Assembly (NCBI RefSeq): GCF_016653635.2
Contig: NZ_CP067420.1
Span: forward strand, 2,453,501-2,517,500
DNA: 64,000 nt
Source of the DNA: Skermanella sp. TT6
GTDB taxonomy: Bacteria > Pseudomonadota > Alphaproteobacteria > Azospirillales > Azospirillaceae
Direction: 5' to 3'
The notes below the pieces were generated by a model. That model saw only the letters and a program-made list of their open reading frames with translations. It was not told where the DNA came from and searched no databases. Position 1 is the stretch's first letter. Each line of letters begins with the position of its first letter. Shown piece after piece: positions 19,219 to 28,750 of the stretch. Position numbers and translations under genes: made by a program.

Positions 19219-19757
19219 TCCGTCCCGCCCGTCCGGAAGACGCGGCAGGCATCGCCGAGGTTCATGTCGCCAGTTGGCGAACGACATATCCGGGCATGGT
19301 GCCCGACAGCTACCTGCTCGGCCTGTCCGTGCCGGGCTACGCGCAGCGCTGGCGGAGGATCCTGGCCGACCGGTCCCGCATCCATGGCAGCTTCGTCGCC
19401 GTGGAGCCGCCGACCGGAATCGTGGGGTTCGCATCCTGCGGGACCCAGCGGACCGCCATCGAAGGCTATGGCGGCGAATTCTACGCGCTCTATCTGTACG
19501 ACCATGCGCAGGGCCGGGGCATCGGCCGCCACCTGATGGCCGCCATGGCGACCGAACTGATCAATTACGGTATGAACTCCGCGGTGGTCTGGGTGCTGGC
19601 GAACAACCCGTCGCGCTGGTTCTACGAACGCCTGGGCGGTTGCCGGCTGGCCGAGAAGATCGTCGGTTTCGCCGGGGCGGACCTGACGGAGGCGGCCTAT
19701 GGCTGGCGCGACCTGGCACCGCTGGCGCGCTTGTCCGCCGACCCTCCGGTGCGCTAA
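19209..19757 (+). CDS. GNAT family N-acetyltransferase (second of tandem pair)
   Basis: A 182-residue acetyltransferase with the acetyl-CoA loop AQGRGIGRHLM and the conserved WFYERLGG helix. It resembles the preceding GNAT: both begin IR-A-R--DAA-IA-VHVA-WR-TYPG-VPD and end A-YGW-D--PLAR. The genes overlap by 10 bp. It ends 48 bp before guaA, so the rsmB-like gene, both GNATs and guaA may be one long transcript. Confidence 0.88.
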   Translation: MALIRPARPEDAAGIAEVHVASWRTTYPGMVPDSYLLGLSVPGYAQRWRRILADRSRIHGSFVAVEPPTGIVGFASCGTQRTAIEGYGGEFYALYLYDHAQGRGIGRHLMAAMATELINYGMNSAVVWVLANNPSRWFYERLGGCRLAEKIVGFAGADLTEAAYGWRDLAPLARLSADPPVR

Positions 19758-19805
19758 CACACGTTCTGACGAAGCAAGACTTTCCCACGCTTGAAGCGAG
19801 TAGAC

Positions 19806-21377
19806 ATGACCGCCCCCCTTTCGAACGACCTGACCGCCGATCGCGTTCTCATCCTGGATTTCGGGTCCCAGGTGACCCAGCTGATCGCTCGTCGGGTGCG
19901 CGAGAGCGGCGTCTATTGCGAGATCCACCCGTTCAGCATGGCGCCGGAGAAGGTCAGGGAGTTCGATCCCAAGGCGATCATCCTGTCCGGCAGCCCCGCC
20001 TTCATCTCGCAGGAGAACTCGCCGCGTCCGCCGCAGGAGGTCTTCGAGCAGAAGGTGCCGGTGCTGGGTATCTGCTACGGCCAGCACGTGATGTGCGCCC
20101 AGCTGGGCGGCGAGGTGACCGGGTCCGAGCACCGCGAGTACGGGCGCGCCTATGTGGACGTCAAGGAGCCCTGCGCGCTGTTCGAGGGCATGTGGGAGCT
20201 GGGTGCCCGCGAGCAGGTCTGGATGAGCCACGGCGACCGCGTGACCCGCTTGCCTGAAGGTTTCCGCGCCGTGGGGCAGAGCGACGGCGCGCCGTTCGCC
20301 GTGATCGCCGACGACGACCGGCATTTCTACGGCGTGCAGTTCCACCCCGAGGTGGTCCACACCCCGCACGGCGCCCAGCTGCTGAGGAACTTCACCCATC
20401 ATGTCGCCGGATGCCGGGGCGAGTGGACCATGGCCGCCTTCCGCGAGGAAGAGATCGCCCGAATCCGCGCCAAGGTCGGCAAGGGCAAGGTGATCTGCGG
20501 CCTGTCCGGCGGCGTCGACAGCTCGGTCGCGGCGGTCCTGCTCCACGAGGCGATCGGCGACCAGCTGACCTGCATCTTCGTGGATACCGGGCTGATGCGG
20601 TCCGGCGAGGCGGATCAGGTCGTCACCCTGTTCCGCGACCACTACAATATCCCGCTGATCCACCGCGACGCGTCGGACCTGTTCCTGGGCAAGCTGGCCG
20701 GGGTGTCGGACCCCGAGCGGAAGCGCAAGATCATCGGCGCCACCTTCATCGACGTGTTCGACGAGGAGGCCCACAAGATCGGCGGCGCCGAGTTCCTGGC
20801 GCAGGGCACGCTGTACCCGGACGTGATCGAAAGCGTGTCCCTGTCCGGCGGCGGCATGACGATCAAGTCGCACCACAATGTCGGCGGCCTGCCCGAGCGG
20901 ATGAAGCTGAAGCTGGTGGAGCCGCTGCGCGAGCTGTTCAAGGACGAGGTCCGGAAGCTGGGCCGGGAACTGGGCCTGCCCGAGAGCTTCATCGGCCGGC
21001 ACCCGTTCCCCGGGCCGGGCCTGGCGATCCGCATCCCCGGCGACATCACGCCGGAGAAGCTGGCGATCCTGCGCAAGGCCGACACGATCTACCTGGAGGA
21101 GATCCGTAACGCCGGCCTCTACGACGCGATCTGGCAGGCCTTCGCCGTGCTTCTGCCGGTCCGGACGGTCGGCGTGATGGGCGACGAGCGGACCTACGAC
21201 TATGCCTGCGCGCTTCGGGCGGTGACGTCGGTGGACGGCATGACGGCGGACTATTACCCGTTCGACCATGAGTTCCTGGGCCGCGTCGCGACCCGGATCA
21301 TCAACGAGGTGCGGGGCATCAACCGTGTCACCTACGACATCACCAGCAAGCCCCCGGGCACGATCGAGTGGGAGTGA
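19806..21377 (+). CDS. guaA: GMP synthase (glutamine-hydrolysing)
   Basis: A 523-residue enzyme converting XMP to GMP. The N-terminal class I glutamine amidotransferase domain has GICYGQHVM (nucleophile Cys) and FHPEVVHT (His/Glu). The ATP pyrophosphatase domain has the PP-loop SGGVDSSV, and the C-terminal dimerisation domain ends [11 protein letters not shown], the family's usual terminus. The ATG at 19806 is preferred over the upstream in-frame TTG at 19791 because the domain starts a few residues later. With guaB 4 kb upstream, the window carries both dedicated GMP biosynthetic steps. Confidence 0.98.
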   Translation: MTAPLSNDLTADRVLILDFGSQVTQLIARRVRESGVYCEIHPFSMAPEKVREFDPKAIILSGSPAFISQENSPRPPQEVFEQKVPVLGICYGQHVMCAQLGGEVTGSEHREYGRAYVDVKEPCALFEGMWELGAREQVWMSHGDRVTRLPEGFRAVGQSDGAPFAVIADDDRHFYGVQFHPEVVHTPHGAQLLRNFTHHVAGCRGEWTMAAFREEEIARIRAKVGKGKVICGLSGGVDSSVAAVLLHEAIGDQLTCIFVDTGLMRSGEADQVVTLFRDHYNIPLIHRDASDLFLGKLAGVSDPERKRKIIGATFIDVFDEEAHKIGGAEFLAQGTLYPDVIESVSLSGGGMTIKSHHNVGGLPERMKLKLVEPLRELFKDEVRKLGRELGLPESFIGRHPFPGPGLAIRIPGDITPEKLAILRKADTIYLEEIRNAGLYDAIWQAFAVLLPVRTVGVMGDERTYDYACALRAVTSVDGMTADYYPFDHEFLGRVATRIINEVRGINRVTYDITSKPPGTIEWE

Positions 21378-21424
21378 GGGGGCGGGAGACCCGACCGCGA
21401 CGATAGCTTGCCCCACGGGCCGTC

Positions 21425-22330
21425 TCACCGGTCCGACAGCAGCGGGTCTTCTCCGAAGCTGGCGGCCAGGAAATCGACCATTGCCCGGACCTTGGGCGAC
21501 GTGAAGCGGCGGGACGGCCAGATGGCGTGGATCGGCAGGCTTTTCGGCACGAAGTCCGGCAGGACCGTCTCAACGCGGCCCGAGCGGAGCTCATCCCCGA
21601 ACAGCCAGACGGGACAGACGGCTATGCCGATTCCGGCAAGCACAGCCTCCCGGATCGCCTCGGAGTTGTTCGCCTTCAGGTTCCCGCGGATGCGGACGGC
21701 GACGCGGCCGCCCGGACCGTCGAACAGCCACTGGTTGCCCGTGGCCAAGTAGGTGTAGGCCAGGCAATTGTGGCCCGCGAGATCCTGTGGGCAGGACGGC
21801 CTGCCGTGCCGGTCAAAATAATCGCGCGAGGCGACCGTGACGCGCCGGGTGACGCCGATCCGCCTCGCGATCAGGGTGGGCTCTTCCAGATCGGCGATCC
21901 TGATCGCGACGTCGAGGCCGGCTTCGACCAGATCGGCGGCGCCGTCGCCCATCACCAGGTCGATCTCCAGCGCCGGATGGAGATCCATCAGCGCCGCGAG
22001 GCGCGGAACGACGTGCAGGCGGCCGAAAGCGACCGGGGTGCCCAGCCGGACCACGCCGGTGGGTGCCCGGCGCCGATGGCCGAACGACTCCTCGAAGGCG
22101 GCGGCGTCGTCCAGCAGGTTGCGCGCCTGTTCCAGCGCGAGGCGGCCGTCCTCGGTCAGCGAGATTTGCTGGGTCGAGCGTTGGAACAGCCGCGTTCCCA
22201 GCCTTTCCTCCAGCGCGGCGACCGACTTGCTGACCGTCGGCTGGGTCAGGCCGAGGTCGCGGGCGGCAGCCGTGAAGCCGTTCAGCTCGGCGGCGCGGGT
22301 GAAAATTCGGAGCAGGGCGAGCAGATCCAT
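21425..22330 (-). CDS. LysR family transcriptional regulator
   Basis: A 301-residue LysR-type regulator. The start is placed at MDLLALLRIFTRAAELNGF (22330), which gives the standard winged-HTH over residues 1-60 (SFTAAARDLGLTQPTVSKSVAALEERLG-like); a longer in-frame start would add an atypical extension. The effector domain has the CrgA/DntR-like pattern GVVRLGTPVAFGRLHVVPRL and DVAIRIADLEEPTLIARRIG. It diverges from the SDR gene across a 106-bp gap and probably controls it. The inducer is unknown. Confidence 0.9.
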   Translation of the reverse strand: MDLLALLRIFTRAAELNGFTAAARDLGLTQPTVSKSVAALEERLGTRLFQRSTQQISLTEDGRLALEQARNLLDDAAAFEESFGHRRRAPTGVVRLGTPVAFGRLHVVPRLAALMDLHPALEIDLVMGDGAADLVEAGLDVAIRIADLEEPTLIARRIGVTRRVTVASRDYFDRHGRPSCPQDLAGHNCLAYTYLATGNQWLFDGPGGRVAVRIRGNLKANNSEAIREAVLAGIGIAVCPVWLFGDELRSGRVETVLPDFVPKSLPIHAIWPSRRFTSPKVRAMVDFLAASFGEDPLLSDR

Positions 22331-22436
22331 GACCCATAGCGTACAGGAATGAAGCTTGTTCCAGAACGGGATCTTCATCGTCCACGGGAATGGGAGCAAG
22401 TTTCAGCCGGAACCTGCCACGGAAAGGGACATCGTC

Positions 22437-23243
22437 ATGGATCTCATGGGAAAACGGGTGTTGGTCACGGGCGGATCGAGCGGCATCGGCCTGACGCTCG
22501 CCCGGTCGCTGGGCGCGCGGGGAGCCCGGCTCGTCCTGGCGGGGCGGCGCGAGACCCCGCTTCGGGAGGCGGGCCAGGCGCTCCGGGCGCAGGATGTCGA
22601 GGTGGAGACCGTGGCCGGCGACGTGGCCGACCCGGCGGCGCGCGCGGCCTTCCTCGACGCCGCCGTCAGGGCGTTCGGCGGCCTCGACATCCTGGTCAAC
22701 AATGCCGGCGTGGTCCGTGCCGGCCGTCTGGAGTCGATGGACGAAGCCGAGATCCGCGCCATGGTCGAGGTCGACCTGCTGGCCCCGATCCTGCTGACCC
22801 GCGCGGCGCTGCCCCTGCTACGCGCCTCGGGCGAGGCGATGATCGTGAACGTCGCGTCCGCCCTGGCCCTGGTCGGCGTCCCGTTCTACGCGGTCTATGC
22901 GGGCGCCAAGGCGGGGATAGGCCGCTTCGGGGAAGCCTTGCGCCGGGAACTGGCGGGCGAGGGCATCCATGTCCTGACGGTCTATCCCGGCGCGACCGAC
23001 ACGCCGATGATGCGGTCGAACAATGCCGGTCCCGAGTTGGGTTTCAGCAAGGAACCCGTCGAAGCGGTCGCCGAGGCGATCGTGGCGGGCATGATCGCCG
23101 GCGCCTTGGAGATCGTGCGCGGCGGCGAGGCCCGGGCGCAGATGCTGGAGACCAACCGCACCGATCCCGCGGCGCTCGACCGGCGGTTCCTCGGCCTCAA
23201 GCCCGCCCTGGAAGAGGCGGTGCGCGGCCACAAGGCGCTGTGA
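22437..23243 (+). CDS. SDR family oxidoreductase
   Basis: A 268-residue short-chain dehydrogenase/reductase. The cofactor motif GGSSGIG is near residue 11, NNAGVV near residue 84, a serine in VNVASALAL, and the catalytic pair in YAVYAGAKAG (Tyr and Lys four apart). The Rossmann strand ending in LAGRRE, with arginines, favours NADP(H). The ATG at 22437 follows GGAAAGGGA at good spacing; the earlier in-frame start would overlap the promoter. It is divergent from the LysR gene and ends 17 bp before dabA, which converges on it. The substrate is unknown. Confidence 0.9.
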   Translation: MDLMGKRVLVTGGSSGIGLTLARSLGARGARLVLAGRRETPLREAGQALRAQDVEVETVAGDVADPAARAAFLDAAVRAFGGLDILVNNAGVVRAGRLESMDEAEIRAMVEVDLLAPILLTRAALPLLRASGEAMIVNVASALALVGVPFYAVYAGAKAGIGRFGEALRRELAGEGIHVLTVYPGATDTPMMRSNNAGPELGFSKEPVEAVAEAIVAGMIAGALEIVRGGEARAQMLETNRTDPAALDRRFLGLKPALEEAVRGHKAL

Positions 23244-23260
23244 GGCCGCGCCGTCTCGGG

Positions 23261-25828
23261 TCAGTCAAGCGCCTCCCAGGTGAGGGCGCCGCGATAGCGG
23301 TGCGAGACCCGACCCGACTCCGAAATGGCGAAGAGGTGGATCCAGGCGTTGTCGACGAGGTTGCGGATCGTTTCATGCCTCGCGATCACCCCGTCGATCG
23401 CCTGGACCGGCGCTTCGATGAAGGCGTTCAGGCGGAGCGGCTCATGGACGAAGCGTGTGCCGTCATGGACCGACTGCCAGGGCAGGCCGACCTTCAGGTC
23501 GCCCGCGTTCCCCTCCAGGACGCCCAAGGTCCCGGTCACATTGTGGAGCACCTTGTTGCCGCTGCCGAAGACCCGGTTGTTCACCGTCGAACCGTAATAT
23601 TGCAGGTTGATCCAGCTTGCGACCACCAGCGGCGCCGTCATGATCAGGGTAAGGACATCAAAGCCGGCGTCCTTCCGCCAGTCGTAATTGTGCAGGAATG
23701 CCCGCCCGCCGAGGTCGATGCCGCGGGTGCGGCCGCGCGGGGCCGCGATGAAGGCGGCATTGCCGGCGAGGCCCCATTCCGGACGCACCTGCGCCCAGTC
23801 GCGGCTTCGGCCGATCACGGCGGCGTGGACCCCGGGCGCCTGCGGAGAGAGCCCGAGCAGCGCCGACCGCTCCAGGCGGGCGATCTCCGAGGCCCGCGCG
23901 AGCCACCGGCGCAATTGCTTCAGGTCCTCCGCGTGTGACTTCGGGACCTCGTCGACGTCGTGGATGGTGACCTCGTCCGTCGTGGTGTCGTGCAGGCAAC
24001 CGAGGAACCAGGTATCCTCCGGCACCTCGATGCCGCGCCCTTTCAGGCCGGCGCGGACTCCCGGATCGTTGAGGATCGCCGCGGCGACCCGGGCGTTCGC
24101 CTCGCCGGTGTGCCCGCCGCAGGCGCCGCAGTCCAGCCCGGAGGCGTGGGGGTTGTTGACGGTCGTGCTGCCGTGCCCGGTCAGCATGACAAGCCGCGCG
24201 AAGCCCTCCGTCAGCGACATGGCGCGCAGCACGGCCTCGGCCATCGCGACGCGTTGCCCCTCGGTGAAGCCGGTCTGGCGTCCTCCGACCGTGCGCGGGG
24301 CGAGGCGGGGCCCGATCCGGCCGACCGTGGAGCGGTCCAGGCCGTCGATGTCGGGATCGCTTACGGTCCGGGTGAGCCCGGCGCCGTCGCTCAGCATCTT
24401 GGCGCCGAACAGCAGGCCCGCCGTCTCCACATAGGTGAAGGACGACACCGCGGAGGTCTTGAAGGACTTCCAGGCCTTGGCCGCCCGGCGGCGCAGCAGG
24501 CGCAGCCCCAGGATCTCCGTCTCCTCTTCCTCCGAGGCCTGCTTGACCGACTCGCAGACGACGAAAGCCGGCTTGAGCAGGACCGGGCACTGACCGCCGC
24601 CTGTGACGCGGCCGATCGGCACGTACTCGATGGGAAAGCCGAAGAACCCGGCGAAGCCGACCGTCTCGGCTTCGGGACAGGCGGTCTCCAGCGCGCGCCG
24701 GTAGACCTCCGAGCGGACGTCGATGCAGAACGCGGCCTGGAGCCTTGCGCGACCTTCCCGCGGGCCGGCCTGACCGGCATGGTCGCTCCCTGAGGCGAGC
24801 CGGGACAGCAGACGGCGCTGATAGCAGGATTCGTAGGCGTCCTGGAGGATCAGGTCGACGGCGAGGTCGGCATCGTCGCCGGGCCGCCCGTCCTGCGGCA
24901 GGACCGCCGCCTCGTCCATCGCGCGCCGCCAGGCATCGTTGAAGGCCGGATCGGTCCGTTCGAGGAAGAGGGCGTAGCCCCAGGCGACCCGGATCGCCAG
25001 GAGATGGATCAGCGTATCGTCCTGGCGCCCATGGAGTTCGCTGTTCCAGACGAGATAGCGCGCATAGGCGGCCCACCCGCCGATGTCGAACAGTGCCCGG
25101 TGCAGGTAGTCCGCGACGGCGCGGTCGGGAATCCCGAGGTTCCCGACGACGGCTGCGATCGCCTCCACCGGGTCGTCGGGCAGGGCGGCGATCGACCTGC
25201 GGAAACCCCGGATGCCCATCGCCTCGGGGTTGCGGTCGTGGCGCATGGATGCCCGCCAGGCCGGATAGGGGCGCAGATGGCGCGACGGCAGCCGCCAGTT
25301 CGCCTGTCCCTCGTCGAAATAGGCTGCGCACCATTTGGAGATCTCGTCGATCATGAACGACGTGCGCGAAGCCTGCCGGTCACCGGCGGCCAGCATATCG
25401 AGGATCTCGGCGACTGTGGCGACGACGGCCCTGGGACGGCTGCCGAGAGGGTCTGAGGCCAGCGCCCGCTTCAGGGCCGGCAGGTCGGCCGGCCGGCCGG
25501 CACCTTCGGGCATGGCGGCAAGCGCAGCTTCCAGGTCCCGGTCTTCCATCGCCCCGTCCGCCAGTGCCTGCCGGTAGAAGCTCCGGGGCATCAGCATGTC
25601 GGTCCGCGCGACCCGCCGCAGGGTGGCGCAGGTGGCCGCGAAGCCCTGGCCGGAGAATCCGAGGAACGGATTGACAGCGACGAAATGCTTGAGCGGCCAG
25701 AGCGGTGCTATCCTGCCGCAGGCTGTGGATATCGCCGCCAGCAGGGCGGCCCGGTCGGGAGCGGGAGTGCCGGTCCCGGTGGCGACGTCGGCCTCGATCG
25801 CGGGCGTGATTGCCAAGGCGATGCTCAT
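23261..25828 (-). CDS. dabA: DabA: inorganic carbon uptake subunit (DUF2309)
   Basis: An 855-residue cytoplasmic-face subunit of the DAB dissolved-inorganic-carbon accumulation complex, proposed to hydrate CO2 vectorially at a carbonic-anhydrase-like zinc site. Expected zinc/active-site motifs are present: AAFCIDVRSE (Cys and Asp) around residue 350, and GHGSTTVNNPHASGLDCGACGGHTG (His and Cys) around residue 560 (written here as a region). The start ATG 25828 overlaps the dabB stop as ATGA, fixing the order dabB then dabA. The in-frame extension further upstream lies wholly inside dabB. Confidence 0.93.
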   Translation of the reverse strand: MSIALAITPAIEADVATGTGTPAPDRAALLAAISTACGRIAPLWPLKHFVAVNPFLGFSGQGFAATCATLRRVARTDMLMPRSFYRQALADGAMEDRDLEAALAAMPEGAGRPADLPALKRALASDPLGSRPRAVVATVAEILDMLAAGDRQASRTSFMIDEISKWCAAYFDEGQANWRLPSRHLRPYPAWRASMRHDRNPEAMGIRGFRRSIAALPDDPVEAIAAVVGNLGIPDRAVADYLHRALFDIGGWAAYARYLVWNSELHGRQDDTLIHLLAIRVAWGYALFLERTDPAFNDAWRRAMDEAAVLPQDGRPGDDADLAVDLILQDAYESCYQRRLLSRLASGSDHAGQAGPREGRARLQAAFCIDVRSEVYRRALETACPEAETVGFAGFFGFPIEYVPIGRVTGGGQCPVLLKPAFVVCESVKQASEEEETEILGLRLLRRRAAKAWKSFKTSAVSSFTYVETAGLLFGAKMLSDGAGLTRTVSDPDIDGLDRSTVGRIGPRLAPRTVGGRQTGFTEGQRVAMAEAVLRAMSLTEGFARLVMLTGHGSTTVNNPHASGLDCGACGGHTGEANARVAAAILNDPGVRAGLKGRGIEVPEDTWFLGCLHDTTTDEVTIHDVDEVPKSHAEDLKQLRRWLARASEIARLERSALLGLSPQAPGVHAAVIGRSRDWAQVRPEWGLAGNAAFIAAPRGRTRGIDLGGRAFLHNYDWRKDAGFDVLTLIMTAPLVVASWINLQYYGSTVNNRVFGSGNKVLHNVTGTLGVLEGNAGDLKVGLPWQSVHDGTRFVHEPLRLNAFIEAPVQAIDGVIARHETIRNLVDNAWIHLFAISESGRVSHRYRGALTWEALD

Positions 25829-27477
25829 CTGTGCGCTCCGTTCATGGAAGTGGCGGCCTGGGAGGCGGATCGGCCCGGCGGAAGGCTGGGCCAGAGGCGC
25901 AGGACCAGCCGGTTGGCGATCGTGTTGACGTAGAAACCGTTGGCGATGTGGACATGGAGCGCCTGCCAGCGCGGTTCCCCGGCGTGGCGGGGCATCAGGT
26001 TCTGGAACACCGTCAGCGCGCCGAAACCGAGGACGACCGCCGCGACGATCGCGTAGTCGAGCGGGCTTCCCGGTCCCTGGACCGCCGGGAGCGATCCGGC
26101 GAGCAGGCGCTCGGCACCGACCTGCAGGGCGAAATAGGCCGTGGCGACCAGCACCGCGAGTGCTGCTGCCCGACCGATGACATATCCCGTCGGCCGCTCG
26201 TCGATCGCGCCGGCGATCAGGTGGACGAGGCCGAAGAGCATGATCGCGCCGAGGGCGAACACGCCCGGCTTTTCCGCGAGGCTCGCGCCGGACAACGTTC
26301 CGATCACCAGCACCGTCGCCAGCACCGCGGCGACGGCCATCGTCATCCGCGCGGGGTGCAGCCTGCCGCCCGGGCTGGGCGACCAGGATGCCCGCGCGAT
26401 GTCGATGACGCTGCCCGAAGACAGGAAGGCATGGGCCTTGTAGAGCGAGTGGGCGACGATGTGCAGCAGGGCGGCGGAGTAGGCGCCCAGCCCGCATTGC
26501 AGCATCATGAAGCCCATCTGGGCGATGGTGGAATAGGCCAGCGACACCTTCACCGAGGTCTGGGTCAGCATCACCACCGAGCCGAACAGGGCGGTCAGCC
26601 CGCCGACCACGGCCAGGAGGTGGAGCGAGGGCATCGACAGCGAGATCACGTCCGCGAGGCGCAGCACCAGGAAGCCTCCGGCATTGATGATGCCGGCATG
26701 CAGGAGGGCGGATACCGGGGTGGGCGTTTCCATCACCTCCGTCAGCCAGCCGTGGAGCGGGAACTGGGCCGACTTGAGCAGGGCCGCGACGACCAGGAGG
26801 AGGGCGATCCCGTGGACCGGGGCGGAATGGACGGCGTCCGTCCCCGAGGCACGCAGGGCGTCCGCGCCGGCGAAGATCCCGGCGTAGTCCAGGCTGCCGA
26901 AGACCTGGTGGATCAGGACCATCGCGCCGATCAGGCAAACGTCGCCGATGCGGCTCGCCAGGAACTTCTTGCGCGCTGCCAGCACGGCGGCGGGCCGTTC
27001 GGCGTAGAAGACCAGCAGGCGGTGCAGGCCGACGCTGGTCCCGACCCAGGCGAGGGCGAACTGGAACAGGTTGCCGGAGACGATCAGCAGCAGGACGGCG
27101 GCGAGGGTCAGGGCCAACCAGCCCATGAAACGGGCATGGTTCGGGTCGCCGTCGAGATACCTGGCGCTGTACCGGATCACGACGGCGCCGACGAAGGCGA
27201 CGAGGACCAGCATCACCGCGGTCAGGCCGTCCAGGTAGATTCCGAAACCCACGCCGCCGATGCCGAAGGTCCCGGTCCGCAGCGTTCCATGGACGGCCCA
27301 GGCCGCCGCGGCCGCCAAGGCGACGGCGAGCGCGGCGAGGCTGGCGGCGAACGCGGGTCCGGCCGTGGAGCGGCGGGTACGGTCGGACGAGGGGGCCGGT
27401 GACGAAAGGGACGGCATCGCGACCGCGATCAGCAGGAGCGGTCCGGCGGCGCAGAGCCAGAGGAGTGATGTGTGCAT
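25825..27477 (-). CDS. dabB: DabB: membrane proton-channel subunit (NuoL/Mrp-like)
   Basis: A 550-residue polytopic membrane protein of the proton-conducting NADH-quinone oxidoreductase-like family (PF00361 type), the membrane partner of DabA. It has many hydrophobic helices, a GWLTEVMETPTPVSALLHAG segment like the ion-channel helices of NuoL, and lysines in the membrane (FLKSAQFPLHG-like, here ALLKSAQFPLHGWL). The first gene of the dabBA operon, it diverges from an NhaR-like regulator across a 100-bp AT-rich gap. Automated pipelines often mislabel it as NADH dehydrogenase subunit 5; the adjacent DUF2309 gene argues for DabB. Confidence 0.92.
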   Translation of the reverse strand: MHTSLLWLCAAGPLLLIAVAMPSLSSPAPSSDRTRRSTAGPAFAASLAALAVALAAAAAWAVHGTLRTGTFGIGGVGFGIYLDGLTAVMLVLVAFVGAVVIRYSARYLDGDPNHARFMGWLALTLAAVLLLIVSGNLFQFALAWVGTSVGLHRLLVFYAERPAAVLAARKKFLASRIGDVCLIGAMVLIHQVFGSLDYAGIFAGADALRASGTDAVHSAPVHGIALLLVVAALLKSAQFPLHGWLTEVMETPTPVSALLHAGIINAGGFLVLRLADVISLSMPSLHLLAVVGGLTALFGSVVMLTQTSVKVSLAYSTIAQMGFMMLQCGLGAYSAALLHIVAHSLYKAHAFLSSGSVIDIARASWSPSPGGRLHPARMTMAVAAVLATVLVIGTLSGASLAEKPGVFALGAIMLFGLVHLIAGAIDERPTGYVIGRAAALAVLVATAYFALQVGAERLLAGSLPAVQGPGSPLDYAIVAAVVLGFGALTVFQNLMPRHAGEPRWQALHVHIANGFYVNTIANRLVLRLWPSLPPGRSASQAATSMNGAHR

Positions 27478-27523
27478 GGTCGGCTCCGGTGAGAGGCGAC
27501 CGCTGGATTATCCTGAACGTTGA

Positions 27524-27540
27524 TTTCTATAAAATAGAAA
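27524..27540. promoter_or_regulatory. TTTCTAT-AAA-ATAGAAA dyad in the dabB/LysR intergenic region
   Basis: A perfect 7+3+7 bp inverted repeat lies in the 100-bp divergent gap. LysR-type regulators usually bind a T-N11-A interrupted dyad in such a position. It is the clearest candidate site for autoregulation and dabBA control by the neighbouring regulator. Confidence 0.5.
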
Positions 27541-27544
27541 GATT

Positions 27545-27558
27545 GAATGATATCGTTC
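27545..27558. promoter_or_regulatory. GAATGATATCGTTC imperfect palindrome
   Basis: A 14-bp dyad with a single mismatch pair, 20 bp before the LysR start and four bases from the 17-bp dyad. It may be the second (activation) half-site of the same LysR regulator or overlap its promoter. Confidence 0.35.
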
Positions 27559-27577
27559 GCTTTTGTGAAAGGACGCC

Positions 27578-28483
27578 ATGGCAGCGCTGAACTATCGCCA
27601 TCTCCGCTATTTCCGGGCGGTCGCCCATGAAGGCAACCTGACGCGAGCGGCGGAGCGGCTGAACCTGTCGCAATCGGCGCTCTCCGTGCAGCTTCAGAAG
27701 CTCGAACTCCAGCTCGGGCATCCGCTGTTCGAGCGGCAGGGCAAGCGCCTCGTCCTGACCGAAGCCGGGCGGATCGCGCTGGACTATGCGGATACCGTGT
27801 TCCAGGCCGGCGAGGAACTCCTGAGCACCTTGCAGGGGCGAGGCGGGCAGAGCAGGCAGATGCTGCGGGTCGGCGCCATCACGACCCTCTCCCGGAACTT
27901 CCAGATCGAGTTCCTGCGTCCGCTGATGGCGCGCCGGGATGTCGGCCTGGTGGTCCGCTCCGGGACCATGGGCGAACTGTTGGCGCGGCTGGAAGCCCAT
28001 GAACTCGACCTGGTCCTGTCCAACCGTCCGGTGCAGCGCGATGCGCGGACCCCCTGGCACAGCCACCTGCTGGACGTGCAGCCGGTCAGCTTGGTCGGTC
28101 GCCCCGGTCCGGAGTCGGCGGGTTTCCGCTTTCCGCTGGACTTGGCGACCTGGCCGGTGCTGCTGCCCAGTCTGGACAGCGACATCAGGACAGGTTTCGA
28201 CCGGATCCTGGAGGTCGCGGGCGTGCGGCCGGTCATCCTGGCGGAGGTGGACGACATGGCCATGCTCCGCCTCATGGCGCGCGAGAGCCCCGGATTGGCG
28301 CTGGTCCCGCCCATCGTCGTGCGCGACGAGCTGAAGGCCGGCGTCCTGGTCGAATGGTGCCGGATCCCCGAGGTGAAGGAAACCTTCTACGCCATCGCGC
28401 AGAGCCGCCGCTTTCCCAACCCGCTGATCGCCGGCCTGCTGTCGGGGAAGAGTCGGCCCGAAGACCCGGAGGGAATTCCTTAG
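27578..28483 (+). CDS. LysR family regulator, NhaR-like, of the dab operon
   Basis: A 301-residue LysR protein whose N-terminus (LNYRHLRYFRAVAHEGNLTRAAE) resembles NhaR, the Na+-responsive activator of Na+/H+ antiporter genes, more than the CbbR/CmpR carbon regulators. The HTH is residues ~8-65 and the effector-binding domain follows. Divergent placement next to dabB, with dyads between them, makes it the probable regulator of dabBA. The signal (sodium, pH or bicarbonate) cannot be read from sequence. Confidence 0.88.
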   Translation: MAALNYRHLRYFRAVAHEGNLTRAAERLNLSQSALSVQLQKLELQLGHPLFERQGKRLVLTEAGRIALDYADTVFQAGEELLSTLQGRGGQSRQMLRVGAITTLSRNFQIEFLRPLMARRDVGLVVRSGTMGELLARLEAHELDLVLSNRPVQRDARTPWHSHLLDVQPVSLVGRPGPESAGFRFPLDLATWPVLLPSLDSDIRTGFDRILEVAGVRPVILAEVDDMAMLRLMARESPGLALVPPIVVRDELKAGVLVEWCRIPEVKETFYAIAQSRRFPNPLIAGLLSGKSRPEDPEGIP

Positions 28484-28508
28484 CCGGCGATGCGCCGGTC
28501 GCGGCGGT

Positions 28509-28712
28509 TCAGCGTCGGTCCCGCCAAGCTTCCTCCTGCTCGCGCTCGAACTCGTTGGTGCCGTAGGCGGACCGCCGGGACTGGCGCTCGCGCTGCTCTT
28601 GCGTCATGCCGGACCTGCTCGCCGACTCGAAATACTCCTCGTCGGACTGCACGCAGCCGGACAGCGCCACGGCGAGAAGCGATGCCAGGAATATCAGGAT
28701 GGTCGTGCGCAT
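28509..28712 (-). CDS. Small lipoprotein, 67 residues
   Basis: From the ATG at 28712 the product begins MRTTILIFLASLLAVALSGC, a signal sequence with a lipobox LSGC, so it should be lipidated at Cys20. The mature part (~47 residues) is very hydrophilic, rich in Glu, Arg and Gln (TQEQRERQSRRSAYGT and EREQEEAWRDRR). I do not recognise a family. It converges on the LysR gene with a 25-bp gap and may share a transcript with the 70-residue gene upstream. Confidence 0.65.
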   Translation of the reverse strand: MRTTILIFLASLLAVALSGCVQSDEEYFESASRSGMTQEQRERQSRRSAYGTNEFEREQEEAWRDRR

Positions 28713-28750
28713 GGCCTGGGAACCCCGTGCTGGATGGATCTTCGCGGGAC

